Source: Oscarella lobularis (taxonomy: Eukaryota; Porifera; Homoscleromorpha; Homosclerophorida; Oscarellidae). Taken from it: a stretch of DNA of 64,000 nt. The notes below the pieces were generated by a model that worked only from the letters and a program-made list of their open reading frames with translations, did no database searches and was not told the origin of the DNA. The position numbers and the translations under genes are program-made. Each line of letters starts with the position of its first letter. Position 1 is the first letter of the stretch. This document shows positions 13,501 through 28,726 of the stretch, in pieces. Location: contig NC_089194.1 in assembly GCF_947507565.1 (NCBI RefSeq), forward strand, positions 1,364,001-1,428,000, in the 5' to 3' direction.

Positions 13501-15702
13501 GTTTCTCTTCTTTATTCGAACGAGATTTTTCTTGTTCGACGCCCTGCTGAAGATCTACGCTTCGTACGGATCCCTTCAGGACGCGTCGTTTCGCGTGTAC
13601 GGACTCCTATCGACCGCGTGGATGGAAGAGCTGGCGAGACAAGTCTGCGCTACGATAGACAGAGCTGCGAAAGCGGCGACGGACGCAATAGACAGAGCTC
13701 AACGAAAAGTCGACGCCGCCAATTCAAAATTCGACGCGGCGGTCAGAACTCTTCGAGACAAACGAAATAACGTGAACCGTCTCTGTCGACTTCGAACTTG
13801 TCGCTCAGGTAACGCCTTACAGAAACTTTGTACAGACTAATGCTTATTTATCTTTTTTCTTTCTCAGTTTGCATGGGTTGCCCGTCGTGGAATTCGTGCT
13901 GCCGCCGTTGGTGGGGACGATGTATCGGCTGTCCGGGGTGGAATCATTGCTGTTGGCGTGCTCCCGACATCATATGCGAGGCGTACAACGTGGGTTGCAA
14001 GGCGCTTCGCGGCATTGCGTACGCTGCCCTATGGCTCGCGGAGAAAATCGTCGATAACAGTCGATGGACGCTCGACGTTGCCAAGGGAGTTTTGGAGGGC
14101 GTCAAGTGGACCGTGCGCATTGCAGCCGAGGCGGCGAAATTCATTGTAAATCTCGGTCTCGGCGGACTCATTAACATTAAGAAAATCGAATTCGACATCG
14201 TAATTGGAATCGTTAAACCCGGAAAGTTTTCCGGCACGCTCGTCGTTTCGTTCCTGCGAAAAGCCGACATCACGATGAGTTTTTACCTGCGATTGCCAAG
14301 CGTCCAAAGCATGGCGTCCGATTTGGCCGATGCTATTTTCCCCGGCATCACGGGACGACGTAAGCGAGAAGTCGACGAGGCTCTTCGTCGACACATGCCC
14401 GAGTACAGTCGTCGACACTACATGCCCGAAATGTACGTCTATAAACCGGGCTCCGTAGCCGAATACCGACCCAGACGCGAATTCCCGGAACCGGAAGAGG
14501 TGTACGAAAAAACCGAGTTCCTCGTGAGGAAGCGAGCTTTGGCCGACGAGTTGCAAGCCGAGAAGACGCACATCGAATCGGACCTGGCTGACTTGCATAA
14601 CCGTGTTCAACAGTTTGTTCGTCCTTCCACTGTCACACCAGCGCCGGCAACTTCAAGTCAAACACAACTTTTACATCTCAGTGATTTGAAGAAAGAACTC
14701 GGTAAGCAAAGCGAGCTGCTATAGTCATCTCCCAGACCCTTCTCCCATTGACTATCTTTCCTCCCGATAACGTTTTGAGGCGACTTATAATTAGACAGTC
14801 CCTTGTTATTTTTTCAGTTCAACCACTGATTAATGTTAATTATTTTCTGTCGTGTAGCTACTCCCGCTGAAAAGTGCGCACATTTTGGTGAAATCAAACA
14901 ATTCATTCTCGAAATACCTCTCGCTATGGAGGCCGTCTACGGAGAGTGGAAAAATACCGTTGGCAATTACACGAACGAAGTCCAAGTTCTCACTGAGGGC
15001 TATACTAACGTGAGTATGCAAGAAGCAGAGGCAGCCGCAAGCGTCGCACAGGCTCGACAAGAGTTCAGCGATTTTGAAGCGGCAGAGCGAAATCAATCAG
15101 ACCTCGTCGAAGAGGCGAAAAATTTGCCGAACGTTACGACCGCGCCCTCGTTTCTTACGGCAGCAGACTCGGTAGCGTTTAGCAATAACATGACGGAAGA
15201 GACGATTAACAAGGAATTGGTTGTCGAAGTTGGCAATGGTACATCAATGTTAGAAACTCACTCGCTTTATTTATTTTTTTAATTAAGGCTATTCGGAGTG
15301 GAATCGAACTTTCAAGGACGAAGTTGTTTCCGAGAACGTCCGAACGGTCAAGGCTATCGTACAGGCTTACGGCGAGGACGTGAAGGCCGAGACGGGCTTG
15401 ACGCTCACCCAATATATCAATGAAGTCTTTAATGCTCTAAAGGCGCCGTACGAGACTATTTCTCCCGGGGATACTCACTACAATTCGGCTGTTAATCTTC
15501 TCGAAAGCTTGGCGGCAATAAAGCAGGTAAGTCTTCTCGACGTATAGTACTTCGTCACTCTAATGAGTTTTATTAATTAATTAAATAGAATTTGGACACT
15601 CTTATTACCGAGACGGTTTTTAAAGCGAAGGAAATATCTGACACTCTACTTGCCGAACTGCAGGAAATTTCGCAGATTAAAATATTCTGCTCCGCAAGTT
15701 GA
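10559..15702 (+). CDS. large secreted protein of unknown family, tandem copy B
   Basis: Five exons: 10559-13808, 13868-14701, 14858-15238, 15288-15526, 15589-15702, 1605 residues. It has the same exon sizes and phases as copy A apart from a slightly shorter exon 2, and the protein is very similar along its whole length. Signal peptide, internal ~325-residue duplication, Cys/Trp-rich segment (CMGCPSWNSCC), furin-like RRKR and the helical exon 3 are all retained, so both copies look intact and probably functional. The family is not recognised. The two copies flank a minus-strand EEP gene that was not duplicated with them. Confidence 0.88.
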
Positions 15703-16293
15703 AGTTAAAGTCCCCAGTCCTCTCTGGCTGAAGCTCTTGGAATATGTAAGGGAATGTATTAGTTGTCTCTTGTCTTTTATCTGTTTCACTTCTTGGGTTT
15801 GCTGTGTCGGGTCTAATCTTTTTAGATTGTGTCGCTTTTTGTCATGTCGGAGTCTCGGAATAGTAAACTTGCTCTGTGTGACCTGTCAAGAGATCCTGGC
15901 TTTTGATTCCAGTGTCTTCACGCCTCTGTCCTCGCAAAAGAAGACGAATTTGCAGTCGACGACGAAGCACGGAACTCTGAGCGCGGTAATCTCTTTGCCT
16001 TGGCTGCGCAAGACGAGGTAGGCCTAGGGAGAAAGTGGCAAAAGCTGAAGACAGTTCCGAACCCGTTGGAATCTCCGTTCCATCGTTCTTACCACCAAAA
16101 CCACGCATCGTTCTCTCGTTTTCAACCCTCTCAAAGCAAAACGATAGCGTTTATTTTCCAGTAGCATCTCTTTCTCCATGAGTACAGTAGTTTCGAAGGC
16201 GTGGCCAAGGAGGTATATTTTTTGATTACGTAAAGTACCACATATGCAAGGACAAACGGCAAAAAGGAGTCTTCTTGATTGTGCCTCACTGGC
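15703..16293. other. intergenic between copy B and the KH gene (convergent 3' ends)
   Basis: This holds the 3' flank of copy B and the 3' flank of the minus-strand KH gene. Short open frames here have no recognisable content. Confidence 0.5.
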
Positions 16294-17850
16294 TCAGGTG
16301 AAAGAGTCTCTGATCAGCGTTTTCACGAAATCGACAGTTTCGCCTATCATATCTCCAAGGCTTTTCTCTTCCGGAGGAGGCGTATCTTTTGTGTGAAATA
16401 GAGCCTCGAGTTGCAGGTTTCGAACGCGAATGTCGTACTATCAATAAAGGTTAGTTAATTATATAGTTGAGTACAGTACACGCGTTTCGTGTACCTTTGG
16501 CTTTTCTTCTGGAGTGCCGCCACTGTGACTTTGTATCTCGCGGTCTTTAGAAAGGACGACTGAAAAGTGTCCATAATTGTAGCACGTTCGTTCGCTCGAT
16601 CGCTGAAAATGAACCGTATAACCACGAGGAAATGGCGGTAGTCGCATCTCCATTTCGTCGACATCTGTACCACTGAAAACGTCTTTCAGTGTCGCTGTCT
16701 CTTGCTGATCGCTCTCTGACGCAGATGCGCGAGACTCTAAGAGACCTTCCGTTAGCTGCAATGACCTTTTAATTAAACAGTACCTGTCTGTATCATTAGC
16801 CTGCAGTCAAGTGGAAGATCAGGTAGTAGGATGTCGCCTCTCATTTGATTAGTCAACCTCGTGAATAGAATGCCTTTGTTCTCGCCCACTTTCTCCATCC
16901 CCGACCCGATGACGACTTCGTTTCCCGTGTACATTCCCAGCGTCGTCTTGCCCTCGAGTCGGTCGCCGTCGAGGTGCTCCCACGTGCGAAAGCGTCTCTC
17001 TCCGTATGATGGGGTGTAGACTTGCACGTCGTGACGAATGAACGATAGCCCCTTTTTCACGTCGTCCTTATGCTCCAGGTGGGCTTGTATGGACGTGAAC
17101 GTGTCCTCTTCCACGAAGCTGTCGAAACGGTTCGGCCAAACGAATGTCTTGGACGATGGCTCGGGCTTTAGATATAGAATGGCTTTCTGTTCTGAAAAGA
17201 TCGAGCCGTCAAATCCTATAGTAAATAAGATTGAAGCATGAGAGGTTATTTGATTTGATTGATTTTAGACCTGAACGAGGGTCCAATATTTTTAGTTGTC
17301 CCAAGTGAAACCAGACGTCTGTAGCTCCGGATCTTCGAGTCGTAAGCAGTCTTGACGCCGATTGCTGCAATTTGCCAAGTCCTGAGGGAGGGCTCTAAAA
17401 AAGGACATTATCTCGTATCTGTAGCACTGCCTGATAAGCAAAAAAATTTACTCCAGGTCCTGCGTTGAGTCTGAAGCACGCCTTGCTCTCCTCAGTCTCC
17501 TGTTTGACTAACTTCAATCCGGAAGCATGTTGAGCAGCAATAGCAGTTTCTCTGATTTCTTTATGAACCCCTGATTCTCGATTAATTTTTTCTATTACCT
17601 AGGATGAGTCGTCAGTCACTTTGAATTTGGATAAACTTTGATAGTAGATACGTACAATCTTTCTAATGATTTCGAACTCTGCCTTCTTCACTTGCTTTTC
17701 TGATCCTTGCACAAAAACGGCGTCTCTGATACCTTTCTTTGTGCTAACTTGTGCTCCAGTCTCTTCTTTGAGACTCTGTAGTCCCCTCGCTCCTTTTCCT
17801 ATTATGCGGCCCATGTAGCCCTCGGGTACAGGCACCTTTCGCGAAATCAT
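16294..17850 (-). CDS. KH-domain RNA-binding protein, unknown C-terminal region
   Basis: Six exons on the minus strand: 17656-17850, 17452-17598, 17271-17394, 16784-17215, 16495-16745, 16294-16437, 430 residues with consistent phases. Residues ~1-70 form a KH domain: VPVPEGYMGRIIGKGARG contains the GxxG loop (GKGA) and is followed by a typical helix-strand pattern. The rest is not recognised; it has WFHLGQL, SFIRHDVQVYTPSYGERRF and RLPPFPRGYTVHF stretches and looks globular. The start was chosen at the ATG at 17850 because an upstream exon-like segment (17911-17967) runs into a stop when spliced in frame. Role in RNA binding is inferred from the KH domain only. Confidence 0.78.
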
Positions 17851-18344
17851 TTCTCCTAGATTTAGTAATATAGCAGTGTGGGACTTGAGAGAGAGAAATT
17901 GTTTACTTACAGTAGGTCTTTTCCTGTTCACAAAGCCGGTGGCTATCACGTGAAGTCTCACGTGCATCTAACCAGACTTCACGATTCAAAAAAATTGCAT
18001 TCTTGGAAGTGACGTACGTGGAAAGTTAGTTTCGTGGAAGCTACTGTCTCTAGACGCGCGGATCGAGCTGGCAGCCAAACACTCAACGCAGGACCGCGTC
18101 TAGCTGCTTCGTTTCAGTTTCGACAGATTTCGCCTGAAAAGACTTGTCTCTTTGCATCCGTTATTTACTGTATGTGTTTCTGAACGGTTTAATTAACCGC
18201 TATAATATTCAATTAGAGGCTAGCTGCTCCAGCTGCTCGTGGGTACATGTACTGTATCTATCACATCACGTGTGGTATTTAAATCTCCCATACGCACGCG
18301 CGTTTCAGGGCTTCACTGCTTGAGCCAGAGTCGACAACGACGCG
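17851..18344. other. divergent promoter region between KH and SNAP-25-like genes
   Basis: The minus side holds an apparent 5' untranslated exon of the KH gene near 17940-18120. The rest is a short shared intergenic region upstream of the SNARE gene. Confidence 0.45.
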
Positions 18345-19556
18345 ATGGAGCTCAACGAAGAGCAAATGCGCGCCGAACTAGCTGAAATGGCAGCAAAAGC
18401 GGATCGAATAACCGACGAGGTACTAAGCGACCACCAGCGCGCGCGATCCCGCCTCGTAAATCGCGTCTACGATCTCGTCTAGTCGTTGGAGAGCACGAGA
18501 CGAATGCTTACGATGGCCGTGGAGGTGAGCGGAGCCGAGAAATCGATCGCTACCGTATTCGGGGACGATCGGCTAAGGGAAGCGTCGTCTACGATGACGT
18601 CACTTCCTGGATAAGTATTCTAGCAGCATTGACATCTGGCGTCTCTATATTTAGACAGAAACGGTCGGCGGAAAGACTTTGGACAAATTGTACGATCAAG
18701 GAGGTAGGTAAAGTCTCAGCTACGTCGTCGCCTGGGAGCCTTTGTAATAACAATATTTATAAGCATGACTGATTAAGCAAAAGCACATTCCCTAAGCTGA
18801 CTGACTTTCTTCATATTGATTTGTTATTACAAAAATGTTTTCGTTAGAGCAACTGGATCGTATAAACGAGGGGCTGGATCAGATCAATGCCGACATGAAG
18901 TCGGCGGAAAAGAATCTAACGGAAATGGAAAAGTGTTGCGGACTCTGCGTCTGCCCGTGGAATAGGTTATAGGAAAACATAATATTAGGAAGTCTCGATG
19001 GGTATCATTATTATTATTATTATTCTTTTCTCAAAGGAAACGAAATATAGAGAAGACGGATGAGTATAAGCAGACGTGGGACGAACGAGACGGGGTCGTT
19101 GTCACTGAGCCAGGTAAGGGAACAAGAAGGCTTGGATACATGACGATACGCTCGTATTCTTTTTTTTTTCTACGAAGGAGCCGCTACGACGATTGGCTCT
19201 CAAGGAGCTCGTTCTGGCTACATCAAGAAGTAAAATACGGAGAGACTGTCTAGTTTTCTTGTGACGTAATCCTCTTTGGGGTCTTAATTAAAGGGTCTTG
19301 GGCGACGATCGCGAGGACGAGATGGACGAAAACTTAGGTCAAGTAGACGCAATTGTTGGCAATTTGAAAGGAATTGCCATCGACATGGGAAACGAGCTGA
19401 TGAAGCAGAACGACCAGATTGATATAATGAATCAAAAAGTCTCATACAGCAATGACGTATTTTATTTCTAAATGTTTACGCGTTTCTTAGGCGGAAATGA
19501 ATGACGTGAGAGTGAGGGAGGCCGACAAGAGGACAAAGGATCTCATAAACTCCTAA
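18345..19556 (+). CDS. SNAP25: SNAP-25/SNAP-23-like Qbc SNARE
   Basis: Eight exons: 18345-18419, 18483-18524, 18655-18703, 18848-18965, 19037-19113, 19178-19229, 19294-19438, 19491-19556, 207 residues, close to the ~206 usual for SNAP-25. The Qb helix contains SLESTRRML and [13 protein letters not shown]. It is followed by the cysteine cluster CCGLCVC, the palmitoylation site that anchors these proteins to the plasma membrane. The Qc helix contains [17 protein letters not shown] and ends with ADKRTKDLI. By family it acts in membrane fusion with syntaxin and VAMP. The donor of exon 4 (GTTATA) is weak but the frame joins. All introns are short. Confidence 0.93.
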
Positions 19557-19716
19557 CTGTACTTACCTATTCTTATTATTATAAATAACGGCTAGTCCAT
19601 TTGCTCCCAGTGCTTATAAGAATTTATTTAGTGAATACACATGTTTTCGAGTCACGTGAACACTTGAACATCCGGCTAAGGAGTGATATCAACGACGACT
19701 TCGGACGAGCCACTCA

Positions 19717-23278
<3,562 letters not shown>

Positions 23279-23531
23279 GATTGGGTTTGAATTTACGACG
23301 ATGAATTTTCGTGCACGGCTGCAGCTTTTGTCTTTTTTTGGTATCATTAAGCTTTAGAGGTTTCGTGAGTATCGCATCACTTCTCTCGCTCTTTTGTTCG
23401 TTTTATTTCAGTCTCGATTTTGTCAATAATCACGCGGCCCTAATCCGATCATCACCCGTATGCGAATCGGCGGAATCTCCTCGTCTCCGCGCCTTTCTCT
23501 TCCTTTCTTGTCGATCCACGTCATCTAGTCG

Positions 23532-26500
23532 ATGCCTCCGAAACGAAAAAAGGGTACAGAATTCAAAATGGGGCGAAAATAGTCCTCGTGTTACGCCTCC
23601 GCCTTTTAGGAAGCCGAATATCGGCTGAAAAATCGTCTCACGCAAACGGAGACGAAGACGAAGTGGCCAGCGTAAGCAGCTCCATCTCAGAGACGCTATG
23701 TAAGTCGAAAAAACCGAACGATATCGACGCCGAAATCGATTTTTTTTAAAAAAGGCGACGTAGCCGAAGACGAACTCGATTCGAAGCCGAGCGACGGCGT
23801 CGAAATCGACGACGGTGACGAACTCGAAACGGCACTGGTCGAACACGTGGAAAACCTTTCGAATAAGAAGTAAGGGCACATAGTGTAGTGTAGTGTATCC
23901 TTCTTCTCGATCTCACGTGAGGGGAAATTCTCTAGTGCCAGAATTCGAGAATCGGCTTTGTTGGCACTGAAAAAGATTCTAGCGAAAAAATGTCTTTCCG
24001 AATCTCTACAAACGCGGTATAGAGAGAATTAAATTAATTAATTAATTAATTAAATTTGAATTTTTTCACCAGTAAGGAAACGTTTGTCGACGCGTTGGAG
24101 AAATGTTTGAAGAAAGGTCTCGAGATTTTGCGTTCATATATAATATATATGTTTATTTTTTAGGTCGTCATGGAGATGTTGTGCTGTCTGCGATCGTCTC
24201 AGCGTTGCTCTGCATTCAACTTGGCAGCGGGCCGGAAGTGGAGTCTCTATTCTCGACTATAAAATCGCTCTTGGTTGCCATGGTGCAAGACGGAGCGCTT
24301 CAGTCGCAAATGAGAGCATCGGTACTTATTAATTAAATCATTAATAAATTTTTGGACCTTCTCTTCTCGTTTTAGTGCGCAAACGCATTGGGATTGATAA
24401 CTTTTATTAGCGTCGACGACATGAGGGTTTGTTCTATATATAGAAGAAGTCTACACGCGCGAAAAAGTTCACTTCTTTCTTGTGTACTAAGGTCGTCTCC
24501 GAGGTCATGGAATTGATGGAGAAAGTCCTCGCAACGAAAACCCAGCCAGAGATTCTAGTCGAAGCAATATCGACGTGGTGCTTATTGCTATCGATCGTTC
24601 CCTCATACAAAGACAAAATAAAGAGGTAGACCTACCCCCCCCCCAATACGTGCATGTTATATATTATTTATTTTCTTATTAGACTTTTTCCGATGATGGT
24701 AAAGCTGCTGATGTCGGCCGACGTGGCGTTGCGAATTGTCGCAGGCGAATGCCTCGCGATGCTGTACGAAAGAATACGGGAAAGCGACGAGGACGAGGAG
24801 GAAGAGTTTGTGAGCGAAACGGTCGAAGAGGACATGATGGAGACGTTGCAACAGTTGGCAACGGACGGAAGCAAGTGAGGACGAAGGGGTTATTTTATTT
24901 ATTTATTTATTATTTATTCTGCTTCAGACATCGATCGAAAAAGGATCGGAAGCAGCAGAGATCCTCTTTTCGCGATGTTTTGAGAACGATTGAGGAGGGG
25001 GAATCGATTTATGAGAGTCATAAATTTGGGCTGGAAACGCTGGAAATCGATTCGTGGGCGCGGTGAGCACTAGACGGTCTTTTAACTTATTTACATATAA
25101 CAGGGTTCTGCCCACGTGGGTCGGCATGGGTCGGCCCCGACCCTCACTCGCCTATCGCCGACCCATACACTACTAAAACGTTATGCCGTTTGCCTTCTCC
25201 CTATGCCTTTTCCCTATGCCTTTTGCCTTCTCCCCATGCCTTTTGCCTTCTCCTATTCCCTTTGCCTTCTCCTATGCCTTTTCCCTTCTCCCTATGCCTT
25301 TTGCCTTCTCCTATGCCTTTTCCCTTCTCCCTATGCCTTTTGCCTTCTCCCTATGCCTTTTGCCTTCTCCCTATGCCTTTTCCCTATGCCTTTTGCCTTC
25401 TCCCTATGCCTTTTGCCTTCTCCCTATTCCCTTTTCCTTCTCCTATGCCTTTTGCCTTCTCCCTATGCCTTTTGCCTTCTCCCTTTGCCTTTTGCCTTCT
25501 CCCTTTTTCCTTTTGCCTTCTCCCTTTTGCCTTTTGCCTTCTCCCTTTGCCTTTTGCCTTCTCCCTTTTTCCTTTTGCCTTCTCCCTTTGCCTTTTGCCT
25601 TCTCCCTATGCCTTTTGCCTTCTCCCTTTGCCTTTTGCCTTCTCCCTATGCCTTTTGCCTTCTCCCTATGCCTTTTGCCTTCTCCCTATGCCTTTTGCCT
25701 TCTCCCTATGCCTTTTGCCTTCTCCCTATTCCCTTTTGCCTTCTCCCTATGCCTTTTGCCTTCTCCCTATGCCTTTTGCCTTCTCCCTATTCCCTTTTGC
25801 CTTCTCCCTATGCCTTTTGCCTTCTCCCTATGCCTTTTGCCTTCTCCCTATTCCCTTTGCCTTCTCCTATGCCTTTTGCCTTCTCCCTTTTTCCTTTTGC
25901 CTTCTCCCTTTTTCCTTTTGCCTTCTCCCTTTGCCTTTTGCCTTCTCCCTTTTGCCTTTTGCCTTCTCCCTATGCCTTTTGCCTTCTCCCTATTCCCTTT
26001 TCCTTCTCCTATGCCTTTTGCCTTCTCCCTATTCCCTTTTGCCTTCTCCCTATGCCTTTTGCCTTCTCCCTATGCCTTTTGCCTTCTCCCTATTCCCTTT
26101 TCCTTCTCCTATGCCTTTTGCCTTCTCCCTATGCCTTTTGCCTTCTCCCTATTCCCTTTTGCCTTCTCCCTATGCCTTTTGCCTTCTCCCTATGCCTTTT
26201 GCCTTCACCCTATTCCCTTTTGCTTTCTCCCTATGCCTTTTGCCTTCTCCCTATGCCTTTTGCCTTCTCCCTATGCCTTTTGCCTTCTCCCTATTCCCTT
26301 TTGCCTTCTCCCTATTCCCTTTTCCTTCTCCTATGCCTTTTGCCTTCTCCCTATTCCCTTTTGCCTTCTCCCTATGCCTTTTGCCTTTTCCCTATGCCTT
26401 TTGCCTTCTCCCTATGCCTTTGCCTTCTCCGTATGCCTTTGCCTTCTTCCCGTTCGAACGTTCAAGACAATTTTTAAAATGGTTTTAAATATGGTCCAAG

Positions 26501-26905
26501 ACAGTTTTGAAAATGGTCCAAGACAATTTTGCCTTAGACGATTCATAAAAGTGTCTTGGACAATTTTCCAGACCTTCTTCCCACACTGAAAAAATTCTCG
26601 GCAGAACCCTGATATAATTCTTTTTTAGACGGCGTCAGTTCTTTGCTCTCAAAGACGTTCTCGGTTTTGGCATCAATGCTCACCTGAAAGAGAATGACAT
26701 CATGAGAGAGATATTTCAATTAGGTCCTCCAGTACTTTCGGCTTCGTCTGGTGTGTCGAGACAAGATAGAAGGCAACAGGTGTTCTAATAATTAATTATT
26801 AATTACGTAAATGATTAATTTTATATCTAGCGTCATCATAATGCAATGTTGGCCAAAGCTAGGCGAATAGATCGTCAGAAGCACAGAGATAAACGTTGCA
26901 GTTGA
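23532..26905 (+). CDS. IFRD1: interferon-related developmental regulator (IFRD) family protein
   Basis: Twelve exons, 415 residues: 23532-23553, 23610-23699, 23755-23869, 23936-24016, 24073-24116, 24164-24321, 24376-24426, 24492-24625, 24683-24874, 24928-25062, 26629-26779, 26831-26905. It starts MPPKRKK, has an acidic N-terminus (DEDEVASVSSS), then the armadillo-like IFRD repeats (KCLKKG, SALLCIQLGSGPE, RIVAGECLAMLYE) and the C-terminal block QQLATDGSKHRSKKDRKQQR, RDVLRTIEEGE and FQLGPPV. Human IFRD1 is ~451 residues, so this is nearly full length. The family consists of transcriptional co-regulators. Intron 10 (25063-26628) is about 20 times longer than its neighbours because a transposon-like minisatellite inserted in it. 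Confidence 0.92.
25101..26611. mobile_element. non-autonomous DNA transposon with TIR and TSD, filled with a minisatellite
   Basis: The left end CAGGGTTCTGCC and the right end GGCAGAACCCTG are perfect 12-base terminal inverted repeats. They are bounded by an exact ATATAA direct repeat at 25095-25100 and 26612-26617, read as a target-site duplication. No transposase is encoded. Most of the interior is a C/T-rich minisatellite; the right 150 bases contain small inverted CCAAGACA/GTCTTGG motifs. It lies inside IFRD intron 10 and leaves the splice sites intact. Superfamily is not assigned. Confidence 0.8.
25180..26450. repeat. C/T-rich minisatellite, ~20-bp unit
   Basis: Some 60 tandem copies of a unit close to CCTTTTGCCTTCTCCCTATG, with variants ending TATTCC or lacking a few bases. 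The plus strand is almost pure pyrimidine apart from the G of GCC and a TAT step. All three plus frames are open only because the unit lacks stop codons; they do not encode a real protein. Confidence 0.93.
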
Positions 26906-27079
26906 AAGAACAAATGGCCGTTTTATTTCTGTTTATTTAATTAACTTTGTCTTGTATTGATTTTAGACGCGCGTGTGGGCGTCCCGCGGTTAGCGTGCGC
27001 GCCCTACTCTCCTCCCATCCAGTAATGGCGTCCGTTTTCGAAGCGTAAATCCAGGCGCATCGTGCCAATCGTCGTCGCC

Positions 27080-28694
27080 ATGAAGCGGACAAGCGTTCGA
27101 ACGTCGCCGCGACATCGCAAGCGACAGCACTCGCCGCAATACGACGCGCTCGAGAGCCCAGAACGCTTCCAAAGTCCCGACGCCTGGCCGTATCGTCGCG
27201 ACGCGCCGAAACAAACGCGCACGGTCGAAGCGCGACCGCGCAAGAGACCGAACAACGACGCGACGACGCGCGCCCACTCGTCGGGGGCCCCGTCGCGTCT
27301 CCGCTCCCTTCGAATATCGAACACGGCGCCGGACATCGACGATCGTTCGCTCAAGGACGCCGCCTTTCATCGCTTCAAGAAATACGGTCGAATCGACGTA
27401 TTCCTAAGCGGTCGCGGCTCCCAGCGCGAGCTCGTCATCGATTTCGACGCGGAAGAGAGCGCGCGAAACGCAATCAAATCCGAACAGAATCGTTCCCTAT
27501 TCGAGTATTCGATGAAAATCGCGTTCGATGCTAGCCAACGTCGTTGTCATGACGACGACGACGAGGACGACGATAGACGCGATTATGACGTCAGAAGTTC
27601 GAAGGCGTTCGACAGTCAGTCGCCGTCTCGAACGTTGTTTGTTGGAAGTCTTCAGCGCAACGTCAGCGAGTCGGAGTTGAAGGAGTTGTTCTTGGATTAT
27701 GGACGCATCGAGGGTATTGACGTCAAGCGCGGCGTGGGATCGACGAAGGCGACGTATGCTTTTGTCAAATTTACGACCCTCGATTCGGCGATGAAGGCGA
27801 AGGATGCCATGCAGGTGAGAGAGAGAGAGGTAGTATGTATATGTACTGTACACGTGGTCACTCGGAAGCAATAGAATAGTCAAGGTCTAGTAGAGATAGG
27901 TTGTTTCCTACAAAGATATACCCCACCCACCCCTTTCTCATAGTTAATAAATGCCAATAGATAATTAGTGATTAGAGGAACCTCTGTTGTTTTTGAGTTC
28001 AAGTTAGGAACCTCTTTGTCTTATTGAATATGATACCCCCTCTCAAGTTCTCGTAGTCAATAAATAATTAGCGATTAGAGGAACCTCTGTTGGAAACCTC
28101 TTTGTCTTATCAGTGTATTGGGTATAGGAAAGGATGCATAGATAAATATGCCTCCTTTTAGTGATTTTTTAAATGCAAGACTAGGACAGTCAGAGACAAT
28201 TCCAATACTTTAAACCGTCATTGTTTAATTCTTTAGTACTACGTAGCGTCCAACCCTTACGTAGAATAGCCTAAGATTCTCATACAAGATCTTGACTATT
28301 CGTTGTACCACTCAACCGGGTTCTATCTAAATGGTCGCCATAGGGTTACCACATGGGACGATCTCGCATGCGCATCGGCTACGGACGCGGTTCGCCGAGC
28401 ACGTGCCTATGGGTGGGAAACTTGGCTCGTTGGATCACCTCCGTCGAGCTCGAACAGGAATTCGATCGTTTCGGTGCGATATCTCGCATCGAGTATCTAC
28501 CCAACGATCACTGCGCCTACATCAAGTACGACAGTTTCGACGGCGCCAACGCGGCGTTGAACGACATGAAGGGCTTTCGAATGGGCGGGCAACCGCTTCA
28601 CGTCGATTTCGCCGACGAAAATCAATTGAGTGGCGTCGGCGTGAGATCGGGTTCCGCGGAACATCATCGACGTCATCATTATCAGCGATTTTCT

Positions 28695-28726
<32 letters not shown>

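Noticed and set aside
17911-17967. Upstream exon with an ATG for the KH protein
   Set aside because: Spliced at its only good donor it leads to an immediate stop in the KH exon; treated as 5' untranslated.
25116-26589. Three overlapping plus-strand open frames of 430-470 codons
   Set aside because: They are translations of the pyrimidine minisatellite inside an intron and have no independent support.
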